DNA of 64,000 nucleotides from Corbicula japonica (lineage: Eukaryota; Mollusca; Bivalvia; Venerida; Cyrenidae), in assembly GCA_038501625.1 (NCBI GenBank), contig JAZAYU010000003.1, forward strand, positions 3,599,001-3,663,000, in the 5' to 3' direction. Positions within the stretch are counted from its first letter, which is position 1; every line of letters starts with the position of its first letter. A model generated the notes under the pieces. That model saw nothing but the letters and a program-made list of their open reading frames with translations, was not told where the DNA came from and did no database searches. The translations under genes were made by a program, and so were the position numbers. Below, in pieces: positions 15,401-30,400 of this stretch.

Positions 15401-18400
15401 AAACTTTAACCAGAAATTCTAAGTTGAAAAAAGGGCCATAATTTGATTAAAAATTAAAGAAAGAGTTATGGTTCTTGGCATACATAGTCAGGGTCATGAT
15501 GGTAAACAAGTGTTGAAAGTTTCAAAGCTATAGTACAAGAAGTATGAAAGAAACTAGCTTGCACGCAAACTTTAACCTAAAATTCTAAGGCGAAAAAGGG
15601 CCATAATTTAAACAAAATGAAAGTTAGCGTTATGGTTCTTAGCATACCCACTCGGGATATGATAATGAACAAGTGCTGAAAGTTTCACAGCTGTAGTATA
15701 AGTAGTATTGAAGTTATGGGTTTGTACAGTAGCTTGCATGCAAACTTTAACCTGAAATTCTAAGTCGAATAAGGGCCATAATTTGATCAAAATGAAAGTT
15801 AGAGTTATGGTTCTTGGCATACACATTTGGGAGATGATGATGAACAAGTGTGCCAAGTTTCAAAGCTGTCATGTAAGTAGTATTGAAGTTATGTGTTTGT
15901 ACAGTAGCTTGCACGCAAACTTTAACCTGAAATTCTAAGTCGAAAAAGGGCCATAATTTGATCAAAATGAAAGTTAGAGTTATGGTTCTCCGCATACACA
16001 CTCGGGACATGATGATGACAAGTGTGCCAAGTTTCAAAGCTATAGCTATAATAGTTTTTAAGATACAAGTAGGTTGCACGCAAACTTTAAACAAAGCGGG
16101 ACGCCGATGCCGACGCCCAAGTGAGTACAATAGCTCGACATATTCTTCAATAGTCAAGCTAACAAAACAAGGTTTTCTTCTTAAATTTTAAGTGAAAAGA
16201 GGGCATAACTATGACAATATACAGTCATGAGTTATGAATCTTGTCCTGGTAAATTGCTCCTATTATGTTAGACAACTATGTTTAGTTTCAAAGCTTTATC
16301 TTGAAAGGTTACTTAGAAAAAGTTAACTTAACCCTTTCCTCCATATATACACATTTTTACACATGTGCGATCAGTGTAGATCCAGATCAGCTGGCACATC
16401 CGTGCTGTCTGATCAGGATCTGCACCGGACGCATTTTGGTCAGAAATAACCTTACGAATCATAAAGCGAACAGTGCAGATCCTGATTAGACAGCACGGAT
16501 GTGCCGGCTGATCTGAATCTACACTGTTCGCCCAAGCAATAAAGGTGTTTCTATGGAGGAAAGGGTTCAACAAAAACTTAATGAAATGTTCAGGCCTTCA
16601 TCCTGACATACCTGAGTCTAATAACCCAATTGTTTTCCAAAGAAACCCTGGTTTATAAAAAAAAATTCTAACGATCTTACGCTGGCAGGACAAATCCTCG
16701 CCCATGGAACAGATCTTTGGCATGTTGTGGCAAGATGAGGGACTTTAGCTTCTCTATCTCTCTCTGAATCTGGAATCTGTAAAATAAACAATTTAATTAA
16801 ATTACAAAGCTTAGTGTAGTGTAGTGCAGTGCAGTGCAGTGCAGTGCAGTGCAGTACAGTACAGTACAGTACAGTACAGTACAGTACACTATATCCCCCA
16901 CCCACCCCACATCCACTCAACACTTTCAACCAGTGCAGTACAGTACAGTACAGTACAGTACACTATATCCCCCACCCACCCCACATCCACTCAACACTTT
17001 CAACCGAAGAATTATAAGTTAATCTGTATTGAACCTTTTCTATAGCATTACATTAGAAAAACACTAATATGCAAACTTTAACCATAATTTTTAATTCTTA
17101 ATTTCTAATTTCTAAGTGAAAAAGGGCAAAAATTAAATTAAAAAAAAGCTAGGATGAGTTATGGGCCTTAGAACATCAACCTGATTTATGATGAAATAAA
17201 GGTGTACATAGTTTTAAAGCTGTAGTTTTAATAGTATGAAAATTATGAGCTTTAACCAGCTTGCATGCAAATATTCGAATAGTCAAGCTAAAAAATCAAA
17301 CAGTGCAGATCCTCATCAGATGGCACCGAATGTACCGGTATGCTGATCTCGTTCAAAATTGTTTGCCCATGGCCTTTATATGGAGGAAAGGGTTAACTTA
17401 AATTATGTAGAATGTGCACTTGACTTTTTTTGGATTAATCTGTGGTTTAAAGGCCATATTTGCAAGTATTTCCCATGTTTGTGACAACAAAACCCACTTC
17501 ACAAGTTGTGAGCACGGAAGTAAAGCCATCAACAGTGGAGAAAAAAACGCTTGGTTAAAATGCTTAAGAGTTTTAATGTGCAAATTGGTCATTTTGTGAT
17601 AAAAAAAACAACCCATAATTAAAATATGATTCCACATTAAAGAAATATCTAAATGTTCAGCAACTAGACATTTATTTATCACTGAATTACTTTTTCCCCA
17701 ATATGACGCACCAGATGGTGGACAAATAAACTGATAAAATTGTGCTTAATTTTAACTATTCTGTAGAAATGGGCAATCAAACCATTAGGGCTTGGACTAA
17801 ATCTACACTAACACTACTTACTAGCAAAGAAAAACATTAATTTTAAATAAATGCTATGTAAATTAACCCTTTTATCCATATTTACATGTTTGAAGGCATT
17901 TGTGACCAGTGTAGATCTAGATCAGCTAGCACATCAGTGCCATCTGATCAGGATCTGCACTGTTCGCTTTTTTAGTCAGAAATTACCTAACAAAATCAAA
18001 ATGCAAACAGTTTAAATCCTAATCAGATGGCATTGATGTGCTGGCTGATCTGGATCTACACTGATTACCCATGCCATAAAGGTGTATATATGGAGGAAAG
18101 GGTTATAGCAAATATAAAATATACCTTTCATTAAATTCTACTTTCTTCCCTCCCATGAGAAGATCTAGTTGTGCTCTGTGAGGTAGTACTTCTCGTCTGC
18201 GCTTGATTCCCCGCAATCTCTCCATGTACTCAAGCTCCGCATGGAGCCGTTCTCGCTGGCTCAACCTGTATTCAGCATAAAACAGACGGTTGTCACAAGG
18301 AGTCACGCTACAGTTGTATTTCACATTTGAAATGAACACAGTTTTAATTTCCACGCCATAAGGAAAGACCTTGTCACTGGAAGTGTTCATATTACATCGG

Positions 18401-21400
18401 TACATTTTCACGTTATAAAAAATTGTTCACTACTAGTCTACATATGGAAAATCAAAAGTTTGAGAGCATGCTTCATGTTCATTTTTTAAATTCAGATTGA
18501 GCTATATATTCACTACGTATAAAAATCCAAAAAGTATGTTATCTGTAAGCTTAGAATTATTGTGTGAAAGTATACACTAGAAAATGTATTTTCAAGAGCA
18601 ATGCATTATGTGTTTCCAGCTGAAGCACACTAGGGGAATTTGTAGCAGATTAAACAATAACTTGGTGGATTTCCATACTGTCAATTATTCAATTGCATTA
18701 AACATGCTTGGAATATATGTCAATGCCCTAGGCCAGTTCTACAGATTAAAATAAAGGTCTTTCATAAATTATGTGTATTACACAAGTAATCTATGGACAG
18801 AGGCCAAACAAAAAGATTTTAACAGAGGTCAGTTGTATCCTTGTTTGGGCCTATTATTAAGAAAGGGAGATAACCCAATATGCAAGAGTTATCAGTCCAA
18901 ATATGTCAGGTGATCACTGTGCTTTATCTTTCTTGGGTTTTTGTATTTCATGCAGAGCAGACTACGTACAGTAAGAATCTTTTAAGATGTTTCTTTAGAA
19001 AATAGAAGCCGAAACAAAATGTCTTAATATATATATATTTCAGATTGGTCGACATTAATGTCATTCAAGAAATATGAAGTTATAGACACAGCCGGATTCG
19101 ATGTTCAAATTATTTTGGAATAAAGTGTTGAATATTTTAACTATGGTAAACTCCCACAACACCATATAATGTTGCACAAAATTAATGTACCTTTTACCGT
19201 AGGTAATATTGTTGAATTAAGCAGGTCTTTTATTTCTGTTTTTGTATGTCACTATAGGCAACATGGTGTCATGACAAAAACAGCCTCATGTAAAGAAATC
19301 AATTAACTCTTTATTCGATGGATGTGACTTTTATCCCATGTGCAACTACTGTAGATCTTGATATACACTGGTTGCCAATGGGTTATAATGGTTATTCCCA
19401 TGAAGTGAAAGGAGAACTATATAGAAAGAGCTTGGTTATACCCATCAAGAGCTTTAGCGATATCCCACTGGTATCTGTCAGTATGTAACATCACTCCTCG
19501 TTTTGCGATCCCTGCCATCCAATCATATGATCCAAAAGTGTCGAAATGACGGCGAGCAACTGGTACTTTCTTCATCAAAGTTGATGACCTGAAAGCAACA
19601 TGATTTTTTAAAACTGGAACAAGTTAAAATAGCCAATAAGACACAAGACAGGCAAATCCTTTGAATTTTGACAAGATATTGATAGGAAAGAATTTCATGG
19701 AATTGTTCATAAGGAAATTTTCATTATCGTTGCACCACATATTTTAACGCACCACATATTTTGACACACTGTTTGCTTTGCCCTCGCTTCTAAATACGTG
19801 ATTTCCTAAAGATATAATTATGCTGCAAAATGATCAGTTAATATTCAACGACCATTTAATAAATTAAAGTGTGTAAATTATGCAAACTGAAGCCAGTAAA
19901 ACATCATTGTTTTATGATATAGTAAAAATAACATGAATTACTTAATACTTTTTCTCTTGCTGAATAAATCCTAAATATTGGTACCATTTTACACAATTTA
20001 AAACAAATTTTCTTGTTGTTTGCAACAAATGACAAAAATAGCATCAGTCATGTGATGGGCATGAGTGCAATACAATGTTGTACTAAAATTTGTCCTTGTT
20101 GTAAATCCCTTACATGTTATATTGTTTCCATACATTTTTACCTTCATTTATAATTTATCATCATTGTTATTTTTCACCCTTAATATCAAAATATTAAGAC
20201 TGCAAAGGAAACTACCCCATGAGATATGGTTAGTCATGGAAAACAGGAAGGATACCCCCAAACATCCAAGAGTGATGTCTTTTAGCACTTAAAGCAGACT
20301 AGATGCAGAATCTTTAATGAAGTTCCGTTTTCCAATTTTTTACCATACAACAATTAAGGAAAACTTATTCTAGATGATTAAAATAACATCATTCATGTTC
20401 TTGTGTTGTGCCAGATGCAAGAGAGTGTGTAAACATACTTTTAACTGATTAGAAATGTGGTTACATTACATGCGTCAAAATATGTGATGGAACACCAAAG
20501 TTAGCATTTTTGGGGTTGTCATGTATGTTTCTTGCTCTACAAAAACATTCTTGATATTATTTCATAATTGAAGTTTTATTCAAATAAGGCAGGATGTATG
20601 ATCATGATATTAATGTTGAATTCAAAATGAACATTCAATTTAAAAAGTTGTTTTGGATTAAAAGCTTAAGTGCATCAAAATATGTGACACCAGGATATAA
20701 TAAGTTAAGCCAGTTGGTTAATGTAGGTGATCATACACTATTTATCACTTAAAAGAAATAACTTAATTTGCTCTGTAACTGCTGAAAACTTGTGTTGCCC
20801 TAAGGTTCTTGGTCAGAATTGTTTATTGATGTCAACTGGAAACACTAAGAGAACATTCTACAGAGATCACTAGTGAACCCCGTCAACTACAATAACAGTT
20901 ACTGCAACAAAGGTTAACGAGGTAGCTTTGATGTAAAACAGTTTTTTCTTGTCATATGTATTTAACAACAAGCTACTTCTACTACTATCACAGCAGCCAC
21001 AGCATTAACACATAACAAATTTTGTAATATTACTCAATTAACAGAAACAATTTACAACAACAACACATCCGTCTCTACACTCCTTGGATACGGCTTACAA
21101 CCCAAAGCAACAGTTTAGATTTAGGGTTGAAAGTTATAAAACTGAGATTGGAAACCAGTCCCAAATCTCAAGCATCTAATTGGCTGAAATGGCAACTGGT
21201 CGCCATTTCAGCCAATCAGATGCTTGAGATTTGAGACTGGTTTCCATGCTCGGTCTTATAACCATGGGTACATATCTGCCTTCACATCACTGCAATCTGA
21301 TGTGGATCCATACATTTCACTTTTTGGTCACAAAAAAGTATTTATGGAAACAGCAAACAGTGCGGATTCAGATAAGACTGCAATGATGTACACTGGTCAC

Positions 21401-24400
21401 GCATGGGATATACGTCGTATCCAACGGAGACAAGAGCTTTAACTTTTTTTAACAGTAAGTACTAGCATTATCAAGTTTGGTAACTATATATAACTATATT
21501 AACTGCATTTTCTTTCTGGACAAGGTATTGGCAGAAATTATATGGCGCAAAACAAACTGTTACACATATATAGTTATATTATGGTAAAGTACAAAATCGG
21601 CAATCATTTTTGTTTAACAAAATGAATGATCATGTTCTAGTATTCTACTTGTGAATGTATGTTATAAATTTTAACCATCTCAAGTCATTTTTCAATAGAC
21701 TTGTGAACTGTCAGCAAATCATAATGGCCATTCAGATATAACAAGATAATCCCCAGCCAAGTGTATCTATCTGATCATGTTTAAAACCTACTATTTCATT
21801 GTTTCATTTTTATCAATGAGTATAACTTAAGACATATGAGGACAATATAAACTGGGCAAAATCTCATAAAGCTGAAACTTCAGACCAGTCTCAAATCTCA
21901 AGCATCTGACTGGTTGAATTTGCAGTCTCACATTTACTGTGGTCCAAACAGAAGCTAGAGAATTGAGACTGGTTTCCAAACTCATTTTATGGTCTTGAGC
22001 CCTGTTATCTGATGTCCTTTCACGACATGACTAAAGGTTATAAAACAAAAATTGGAGACCAGTCTCAGATCTCATGATTATTCCAATCTGACAGTTTTAA
22101 TTAAGCAGCAATTGCAGAAATAACCAACTGCAAGAATAATATCTATTAGAATGGCCTCGGTTTTTTAACCTTGAGGATAGATGTCAAATTAATATCTGGA
22201 AATTGAATAACCTGTCTTCACTTTATTAAAGCAATAATTTAAGTCCATAATTATTTATAGAGTAAAATAGAGTAAAATCTATTATGCAGTTTATATTTTC
22301 ATTTACTAAAAAAACAACCTAGCCATTATTTTGTATTAAGTTAACCCTTTCTTCCCTAGAAACACCTTTTTTGTGTGGGTGAACTGTTTAGATCCAGATC
22401 AGCCGGCACATCTGTGCCGTCCGATCAGGATCTTAACTGTTTGCTTTTTATTCGTTAGGTTATTTCTGACAAAAATGCGACCAGTGCAGATCCTGATCAG
22501 ACGGCAAGGATGTGCCGGCTGATTTGGATCTACACTGGTCGCACATGCGTAAAATGCGTATATATGGAGGAAAGGGTTAAATGTTATCTTTTTATCAAGC
22601 AGTGTACTTGACACACCTGTATCTTAAGTTTTCTAAACTAAGGGGTGAGAAAAATGAATTCATAAAAAAATGTCAATGATTTCTTTCACACACTGTAATG
22701 TGGTACCAAACTCAGTATGCAAATAACAAAAAAATTTAAGTAAATAACGCCGTAGGTACCTGGATAATTGAGATTGCAGATAACGAAAGATTGTGAGTAT
22801 AACTGAAGATCGACAATTTGGAGGAAAGTGCATGGGGGGTTAGAAAATGCATTGCAAGCTATTTCATATCCTTCCTCTGATACCCATACACTTGGAACTG
22901 GACGTCAGATAAAGTGAAAAACTGATAAATGAGAACACACCATTCCTGATTTCTACAGAAAACTACATATTACGCAAAAAAATGTTTAAATATATCATTC
23001 AGCTGACTTAATTCTGTTAAAAATGCATCAAAAACTTAACAGTATAGATTCTGATTAGACAGCACAGAATGCTGTGCTGCCCAATCTGGATCAACACTGT
23101 GGGCCTACGCCATTAAAGTCGTTTCTATGGGGTAAAAGGTTAAATTGCTACCCCACATATTTTAGAACCTGCAAAGTAACATGCTACTACAATTACCCTT
23201 TACTCCATTGGTCCATATCATTTCCAGTAAAACCCCTCATTACGGACACTCGATATTCCGGGCACCCTGGTATTATGGGCATTTTTTTAAAGAACAGACA
23301 TGTTCTCTTCTTCTTAATTTAAACCCACAATTAAGGACAACCTGCTATTATGGACACTTTCCCTCAGTCCCTTAGGTGTTATAGAGGGGTTTCACTGTAC
23401 TCACATTTCGTTGCATGCACTTTTTCATTCATTAGATTATTTCTGACCAAGAAGCAAACAGTATAAATCCTGAACAATCAGCATATATGTGCTGGCTGAT
23501 CTGGATTTACATGATTCTCACATGCGATAAAATGCATAAATATGGAGTGAATGGATAACTGAAAAAAGGATATTGTTTGTTGATGTTAGACAACGGCCCA
23601 ACATCATTAAACTAAGATTGGAGAGCAGTCTTAAATCTCAAGCATCTGGTTGACTGAAATGGTGACTGTTCACCATTTCAGCCAATCAGATACTTGAGAT
23701 TTGAGACTGGACTCCAGATTTAGTTTTATGATATTGGGCAAAGTCAATTTCGGTTACATTATTTTAATGACAAGCTTTGACACTCATGTGATAATTTATT
23801 CCAGCTACATACTAGGTTTCTCAGGATTAATGAGTTGTCAATTAACTAATTTGTTCCAAATTTTTATGTTTAGACACTTTTCATGCTGGAAATGTTTTAC
23901 TCTTACCTCTGAATTATCTGTAAGCCACTAAATAATGATAAAAACATCAAAATAATATCTTGATAATGTTAAACTATTATCAGCTGGAAATAACAATTGA
24001 GAGTTCACCTCAAATTTATAATATATTGTTTATATTATAGTTAAAATGTAAATTTTGCCAACTGATCATAGTTCTCACAGTACTTTATCACTCAACTCTA
24101 CATCACAACGAAGTATAATGTGCAACTGAAGATTTCTGTATTTTTTAGCTAAATTTCAACAAAGGAGTCCATAGGACCCTGGGTCGCTCACCTGTCAACA
24201 ACTCAATGCTTGCAAGAATTATGTGCAAGTTTGGTAAAATCAAGTAAAAAAATAAAGCTGCTATTGTGGAGAAAAGGTCAAAATAGCTTACTTTGGCTCT
24301 TTCAAGGGCCATAACTCTGGAATCCATTATGGAATCTATCTAGTTCAAGAAAGAAACCAAGATCTTTTAGTAACTCAAGTATTGTACAAGTCTAATTAAA

Positions 24401-27400
24401 TTCAAATCAAAAATGAAGCTGATATTGTGCATACAAGGTCTAAAAAGTTAATTTCCACACTTTCAGGGGCCATAACTCTGGAACCCATAATGCAATATGG
24501 CAATTTCAAGAAAGGAACCAAGATCTTCTGGTAATAAAAGTGAGGATCAGACCAAAATTAAGACCACTAGTGTGCAGACAAGCTTTTTCTTTAATTTTAC
24601 CTAGTGATTTAGTTTTGAATGTCACATGACCCAGTAACTAACTTGACCTAGATATCATTGAGATAAACAATCTGACCAAGCTCGAAGAAGATCGGCCCAA
24701 AACTTAGACCCTTAGAGTGCAGACAAGCTTTTTCCTATAATTCGACCTAATGACCCAGTTACGAACATGACTTAGATATCATTGAGATAAACATTCTGAC
24801 CAAGTTTGAAGAAGATTCCACCAAAATTAAGACTGCTAGAATGTGGACAAGCTTCTTCTTTAATTTGACATAGTGACCTAGTTTTAAGGGTCACATGACT
24901 CAGTTACAAAATTGACCTAGATATCATTGAGATAAACAATCTGACCAAGTTTAAAGAAGATCCTACCACAATTAAGACCACTAGAGTGCGGACAAGCTTT
25001 TTCTATAATTTGACCTTGTGACCTAGTTTTGAAGGTCACATGATCCAGTTACAAACTTGACCTAGATATCATTGAGATAAACATTCTGACCAAGTTTGAA
25101 GAAGAGCGGATAAAATTAACAACAATTGTGGACGGACGACGGACAAAAGGTGATCACAAAAGCTCACCCTGTCACTATGTGACAGGTGAGCTAAAAATTA
25201 AAAAATTAAAAACAGTGTTCAAAGCTATCCATAATTTTTGAGGGCAATAACACTAAGTGAATTCTTTAACACTGTCAAGTGAAAGCTTATGTGTACTACT
25301 GTACAATATTCAACATTTCTACTTCTGGAAACACTTGTATCACTGCTGTTTTAGTCCTATCTTTTAAATTTTAACTGCCTTTACTCCATAGATATGACTG
25401 TTATTGTATGGGCAAACAGTGAACAACCAGATCTACTATCACATCCGTGCTGTCTGATAAGGATCTTCACTGTTGACTTTTAGATTCATAAGGTTATTTC
25501 TGAAGAAGTGACTTGTGTAGATCCAGATTTAGATGGCACAAATATGCCGTCTAAACTGGATTACACTAGCCGCACATGCAATAAAACCGGTATAAAAGGA
25601 GTAAAGGGTTGTACACTCAACAAAAATAATAAAGAGTTAATACACAACAGCTATTTTTCTCAACTCCGGATAAAATATTCTAATTATATCCAAAGATTAA
25701 TTTGCTTTTACTTGATCACAACTAGCACTTTATCTTTAATTTGAAAGATACAAGATTTTATTCAGGCACCCATTACATGAACACATGTATATTTAAGACA
25801 TACATGATTTTACAATTTTACAGTTGAACTTTAATAAATATTGTGAATTTAAGAGTACTTTCAGTTCTGTGAAAAATAAAAACACAATATTGAAGAATAT
25901 GATACAGGATATCCTTTCACCAACTTGCTTAAAAGTCAAATAACTAAACACAGTTTTACACTCGTAATTTAAAGGGCCATCACACTATGACGTTCTGGTC
26001 AATGTTCTCTGAATGTTTCAATCGTTCATTTTTTTAGCGTTCTAGAATGAAGACGACAGATCTGGCATGTTATTAACGTTTAGTCTAACGCAATACTAGC
26101 GTGTGTCTAACGCACTAGAAGCGTGTAACAGCAACCAAGTAAGAAAACCTTAAAATCATAAGCATATTCTCACATGCCACTGGTGCGCGAAGAACGATTT
26201 GTCAATGTTAGACGAGCGTGCTGAGGCATGGGCGTTCAGGTATCGGTCAAATGATGCTCAATGAACGCCAAAAGGACGTTCGTTTCACTTTATTCACACG
26301 CTGCATGCGCTAGTGGACTGTTCAGCAGTTGTTCACAGGATGCCTTCACACAACACACTTCTGGCCCTATCCCAGCAACCATGGACGACTAACAACGTTT
26401 CCTCAAACGTCGTAGAACGCTGGCCAGAACGTCATGGTGTGACAGCCCCATTACAGACAGATACATGACATCTACCCAACAGTATCAAGCAACATCAAAA
26501 ACAACAACAACAGCAAGTCACCTACAGCCTTAGACACGTCACTTACATCGTGCTGGACTCGTGTGCATCCAGTCTACTATTTCTCCCTGGTCTTAAAAAT
26601 TAAACAAAGCTATACAATAACTTTCCTGAGTTTATATTTTCATTAGATGTATGATTACAAAACTGGGCCACAACTCATAAAACTAAGATTGGTGACCCAG
26701 TCTCAAATCTCAAGCAATTAGATGCTTGAGATTTGAGACTGGTCTCCAGATTTGGTTTTATGATCTTGGGCCCTGGACTGTCAGTTTTAAGCCAATGTGC
26801 ATAAAATTGTAGTAACAAGAGCTGTCATAGGAGTCAGCAAATTATTTCACCTAAGTATTAAGTAAATGTTGTTATTAACAATTTAGTCTTTGTTGAAACA
26901 AATGAATAACTTTAAATAACTTTGTTCAAATGTTCTAACATTGTAGGATTTATTACATTGACTAAGTATCAAATCTACAATCTACAATCATCCCACGATT
27001 TATTCAAATTAATAAGTTAACAAAGAAATTATAGTTAAAAGGATTTCAACTAAAAATGTTGAAAGAGAGAATTATTGGACTTGAATTGACACTGTTGTAT
27101 AATAATATTTCACATATTTTTGCATATTTTGTGCAACAACAAGTGCCCTTAATCAAACCATAGCAATACTAAACCATATAATGAGTTATCTTACAAGATT
27201 AACAAGAATAACCCTTTTCTCCATATATACACTCATGTATGAACAGTGTAGAACCAGATCAGCTGCCACATCCGTGCCATTTGATCAGAATCTACGCTGT
27301 TCACTTCTTGGTCGGAAAAAACCTGATGAATAAAAAAGTTATCAGTGCAGATCCTGATCAGAAGCATGGATGCGCCGGTTGATCTGAATTTACACTGTTT

Positions 27401-30400
27401 GCGTGCAGATCCTGATCAGAAGCATGGATGCGCCGGTTGATCTGGATTTACACTGTTTGCGTGCAGATCCTGATCAGAAGCATGGATGCGCCGGTTGATC
27501 TGGATTTACACTGTTTGCGTGCAGATCCTGATCAGAAGTATGGATGTGCCGGTTGATCTGGATTTACACTGTTTGCGTGCAGATCCTGATCAGAAGCATG
27601 GATGCGCCGGTTGATCTGGATTTACACTGTTTGCGTGCAGATCCTGATCAGAAGCATGGATGCGCCGGTTGATCTGGATTTACACTGTTTGCGTGCAGAT
27701 CCTGATCAGAAGCATGGATGTGCCGGTTGATCTGGATTTACACTGTTTGCGTGCAGATCCTGATCAGAAGCATGGATGTGCCGGTTGATCTGGATTTACA
27801 CTGTTTGCGTGCAGATCCTGATCAGAAGCATGGATGCGCCGGTTGATCTGGATTTACACTGTTTGCTGTATCCCATGGAGTAAAGGGATACAACTGTGTT
27901 GCCTAGACGAAAATGTGATCTGCAGCTTTTGCTTGTGATATAAAATGATGAAACACCATTGCCCAAGGTTATAAAACTGAGCATGGAAACCAGTCTCAAA
28001 TCTCAAGCATCTGATTGGCTGAAATGGCGACTGGTCGCCATTTCAGCCAATCAGATGCTTGAGATTTGAGACTGGTTTCCAATCTCAGTTTTATAACCTC
28101 CAGACCAGGCTTTTTTGTGCAACTCTTGTTAACCTCTATACTATCATAATTATTACTATAATTTTAAAATGCAATAGACTGGGCCTTAACCATATTTGTA
28201 TTTCTTTTTCTGTCAAGGTTTTTTTTTTCATTTGTATTTTATTATGTATTTACTTTTTATACTTTTTTGTGTAAATATGTTATTGATTGGCTAAGAACTG
28301 TAAACATACCATTTTATCTTCTCAATAAATGAATTCAGTCGCTGTAAAGATGGTAAACACAACTGAGATAGATTTGTACAGACAAGTACCATGAAACACA
28401 TTCCATTGGTTACTTACATGAAGTTGTTAGGTTGGTAAGGTACTGGGTCGGGATTAATGCTGAACTCCGTACCCTCGTCTGCCTCACGTCTGCTGTTGCT
28501 GTACATGGTACGCAGCTGTAAATATAGAAACAATTCATGTTCATTTAAAACAGAATTACAATAATATTTGAATAGTGTAAAATATTATGACCCCCAGGTT
28601 GACCAGCTAAAAAAGATACTGACAGCTACAATTTATTGTGAGATAAGTCATAAATCAAAAATCCATTATTTTCAAAACCATTTCATCTTTTAAATGAATA
28701 TATTTGGTAATGGAAAGAATATTTTCTTGAAAATTCACCAAGGAAGTACAAAATTCACAAGGAATGTTCAAAATTCACCAAAAAAAAACTTCAAAATTTT
28801 GTTTTAAGCTAATGATTCATACAGTGTTAGTAATTCCCCTAGCAGCACTGTGTTTGTTATTCAGCCTTACAGTTGTAATGTTAATTCAACCAAATAGCTG
28901 GTTGGTAATACAGGCTTCATATTGTACTTGTAATTCTTTCTAAAAGCTGTGTAATAAGTTCACAATGGTTGCTATGTGTAATTTACCCTTACAGCTGTAT
29001 CAGTAGTTTACCTAGACAGCTGTATTAGTAATTCACCCCCTTGCAGTTCTATCAGTAATTCACCCAGACAGCTGTATTAGTAATTCAACCCCTTGCAACT
29101 CTATCAGTAATTCACACAGACAGCTGTATTAGTAATTCATCCCCTTGCAGCTCTATCAGTAATTCATCCAGACAGCTGTATTAGTAATCATCCAGACAGC
29201 TGTATTAGTAATTCACCCCCTTGCAGTTCTATCAGTAATTCACCCAGACAGCTGTATTAGTAATTCAACCCCTTGCAACTCTATCAGTAATTCACACAGA
29301 CAGCTGTATTAGTAATTCAACCCCTTGCAACTCTATCAGTAATTCACACAGACAGCTGTATTAGTAATTCAACCCCTTGCAGCTCAATCTGTAATTTATC
29401 CCTGCAGCTGTATCAGTTATTCACAAATTGAACTGTACCAGTAATTCACCTCTATATTAATAACTCGACCATACAACAGTATTAGTAATTCACCAATACA
29501 GATGTATAAGTGATTTGCACCTAATGCTGAAATACAATTACAGTAGTTATTTCCACTCACAGCTGTATGTTAAGTAATTCATCCTCACAGCTGTGTTATA
29601 TTTATTTACCCTAACAATTGTGTTTAGTATAATTTCAACCTCATAGCTGTGATAATTAGAAGTAATTAGCTGTGTCAACATTTCACCCTCAAAATTTTGT
29701 GTTAGTAGTTTATGCTCACAGATGTGTTAATCAATCCCAGTCAGAGAGCACTTACAGCATCTGGTGGTACTTCAGGGGACTTGAGCGCTTGTTTACCCTC
29801 AAGAACAAACTGTGTGATGGGCCCCTTCATCAAGGGAGAGAACACCCGTGGGTAATCTGCATCCTCTACTGTACCCATTGTGAATAACATCCAGTCACAA
29901 GTTCAACACAGATATATATCCTTGCTTTTGTTAAATATGGGAAACTTTACAACTACAGTAAAATCACAGTTCTTGTATGCTGTGAAAATATTCATTTTTG
30001 CAAATATGAGGTATTTTAATGGTTTTCTAAGAATGGACCTTTCTAATTCCTTATACTGTTTAATATATTAGGTGTTAAATTCTTTTCTCCATTTTATTTT
30101 CTAATAAAAAAAATCAGGAATAATTTCATTTTGAATACATCTTAACAGCAATTTAACCCTTTTTTTTAAAGGACACATAATATGGTATTATCTATTTCTT
30201 TTAATTTATGTACAAAGCAGATCTTAAAATAACTAGTGTATAAAAATTACAACAAATAATATTGTATATTGAAAAATAATTTCTTAAACGAACAAGTGCA
30301 TTAATTTTTTTTGACAAATAATAGATGACATTTAATAATATAATTTCTAAAAACTAAAATTAATATGATCAAATCAACATTTGGAACTGTAAAGTTACCT

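Larger units (their letters stand above)
13608..16162 (+). mobile_element. H-d element with microsatellite and tandem core
   Basis: Starts CAACAAGAG with hairpin CAGTCG/CGACTG, then GCTCGACTA. Inside are a trinucleotide and pentanucleotide block (13896-14780) and about 7 tandem units of about 165-175 bp (14.93-16.1 kb) with GCTTGCACGCAAACTTTAAC. The 3' end has GACGCCGATGCCGACG, then the stem TAGCTCGACATA/TAGTCAAGCTA. Confidence 0.65.

Noticed and set aside
27345..27866. CRISPR-like array of regular repeats
   Set aside because: Units are contiguous 58-bp copies without unique spacers and derive from the M1 hairpin; the DNA is eukaryotic.
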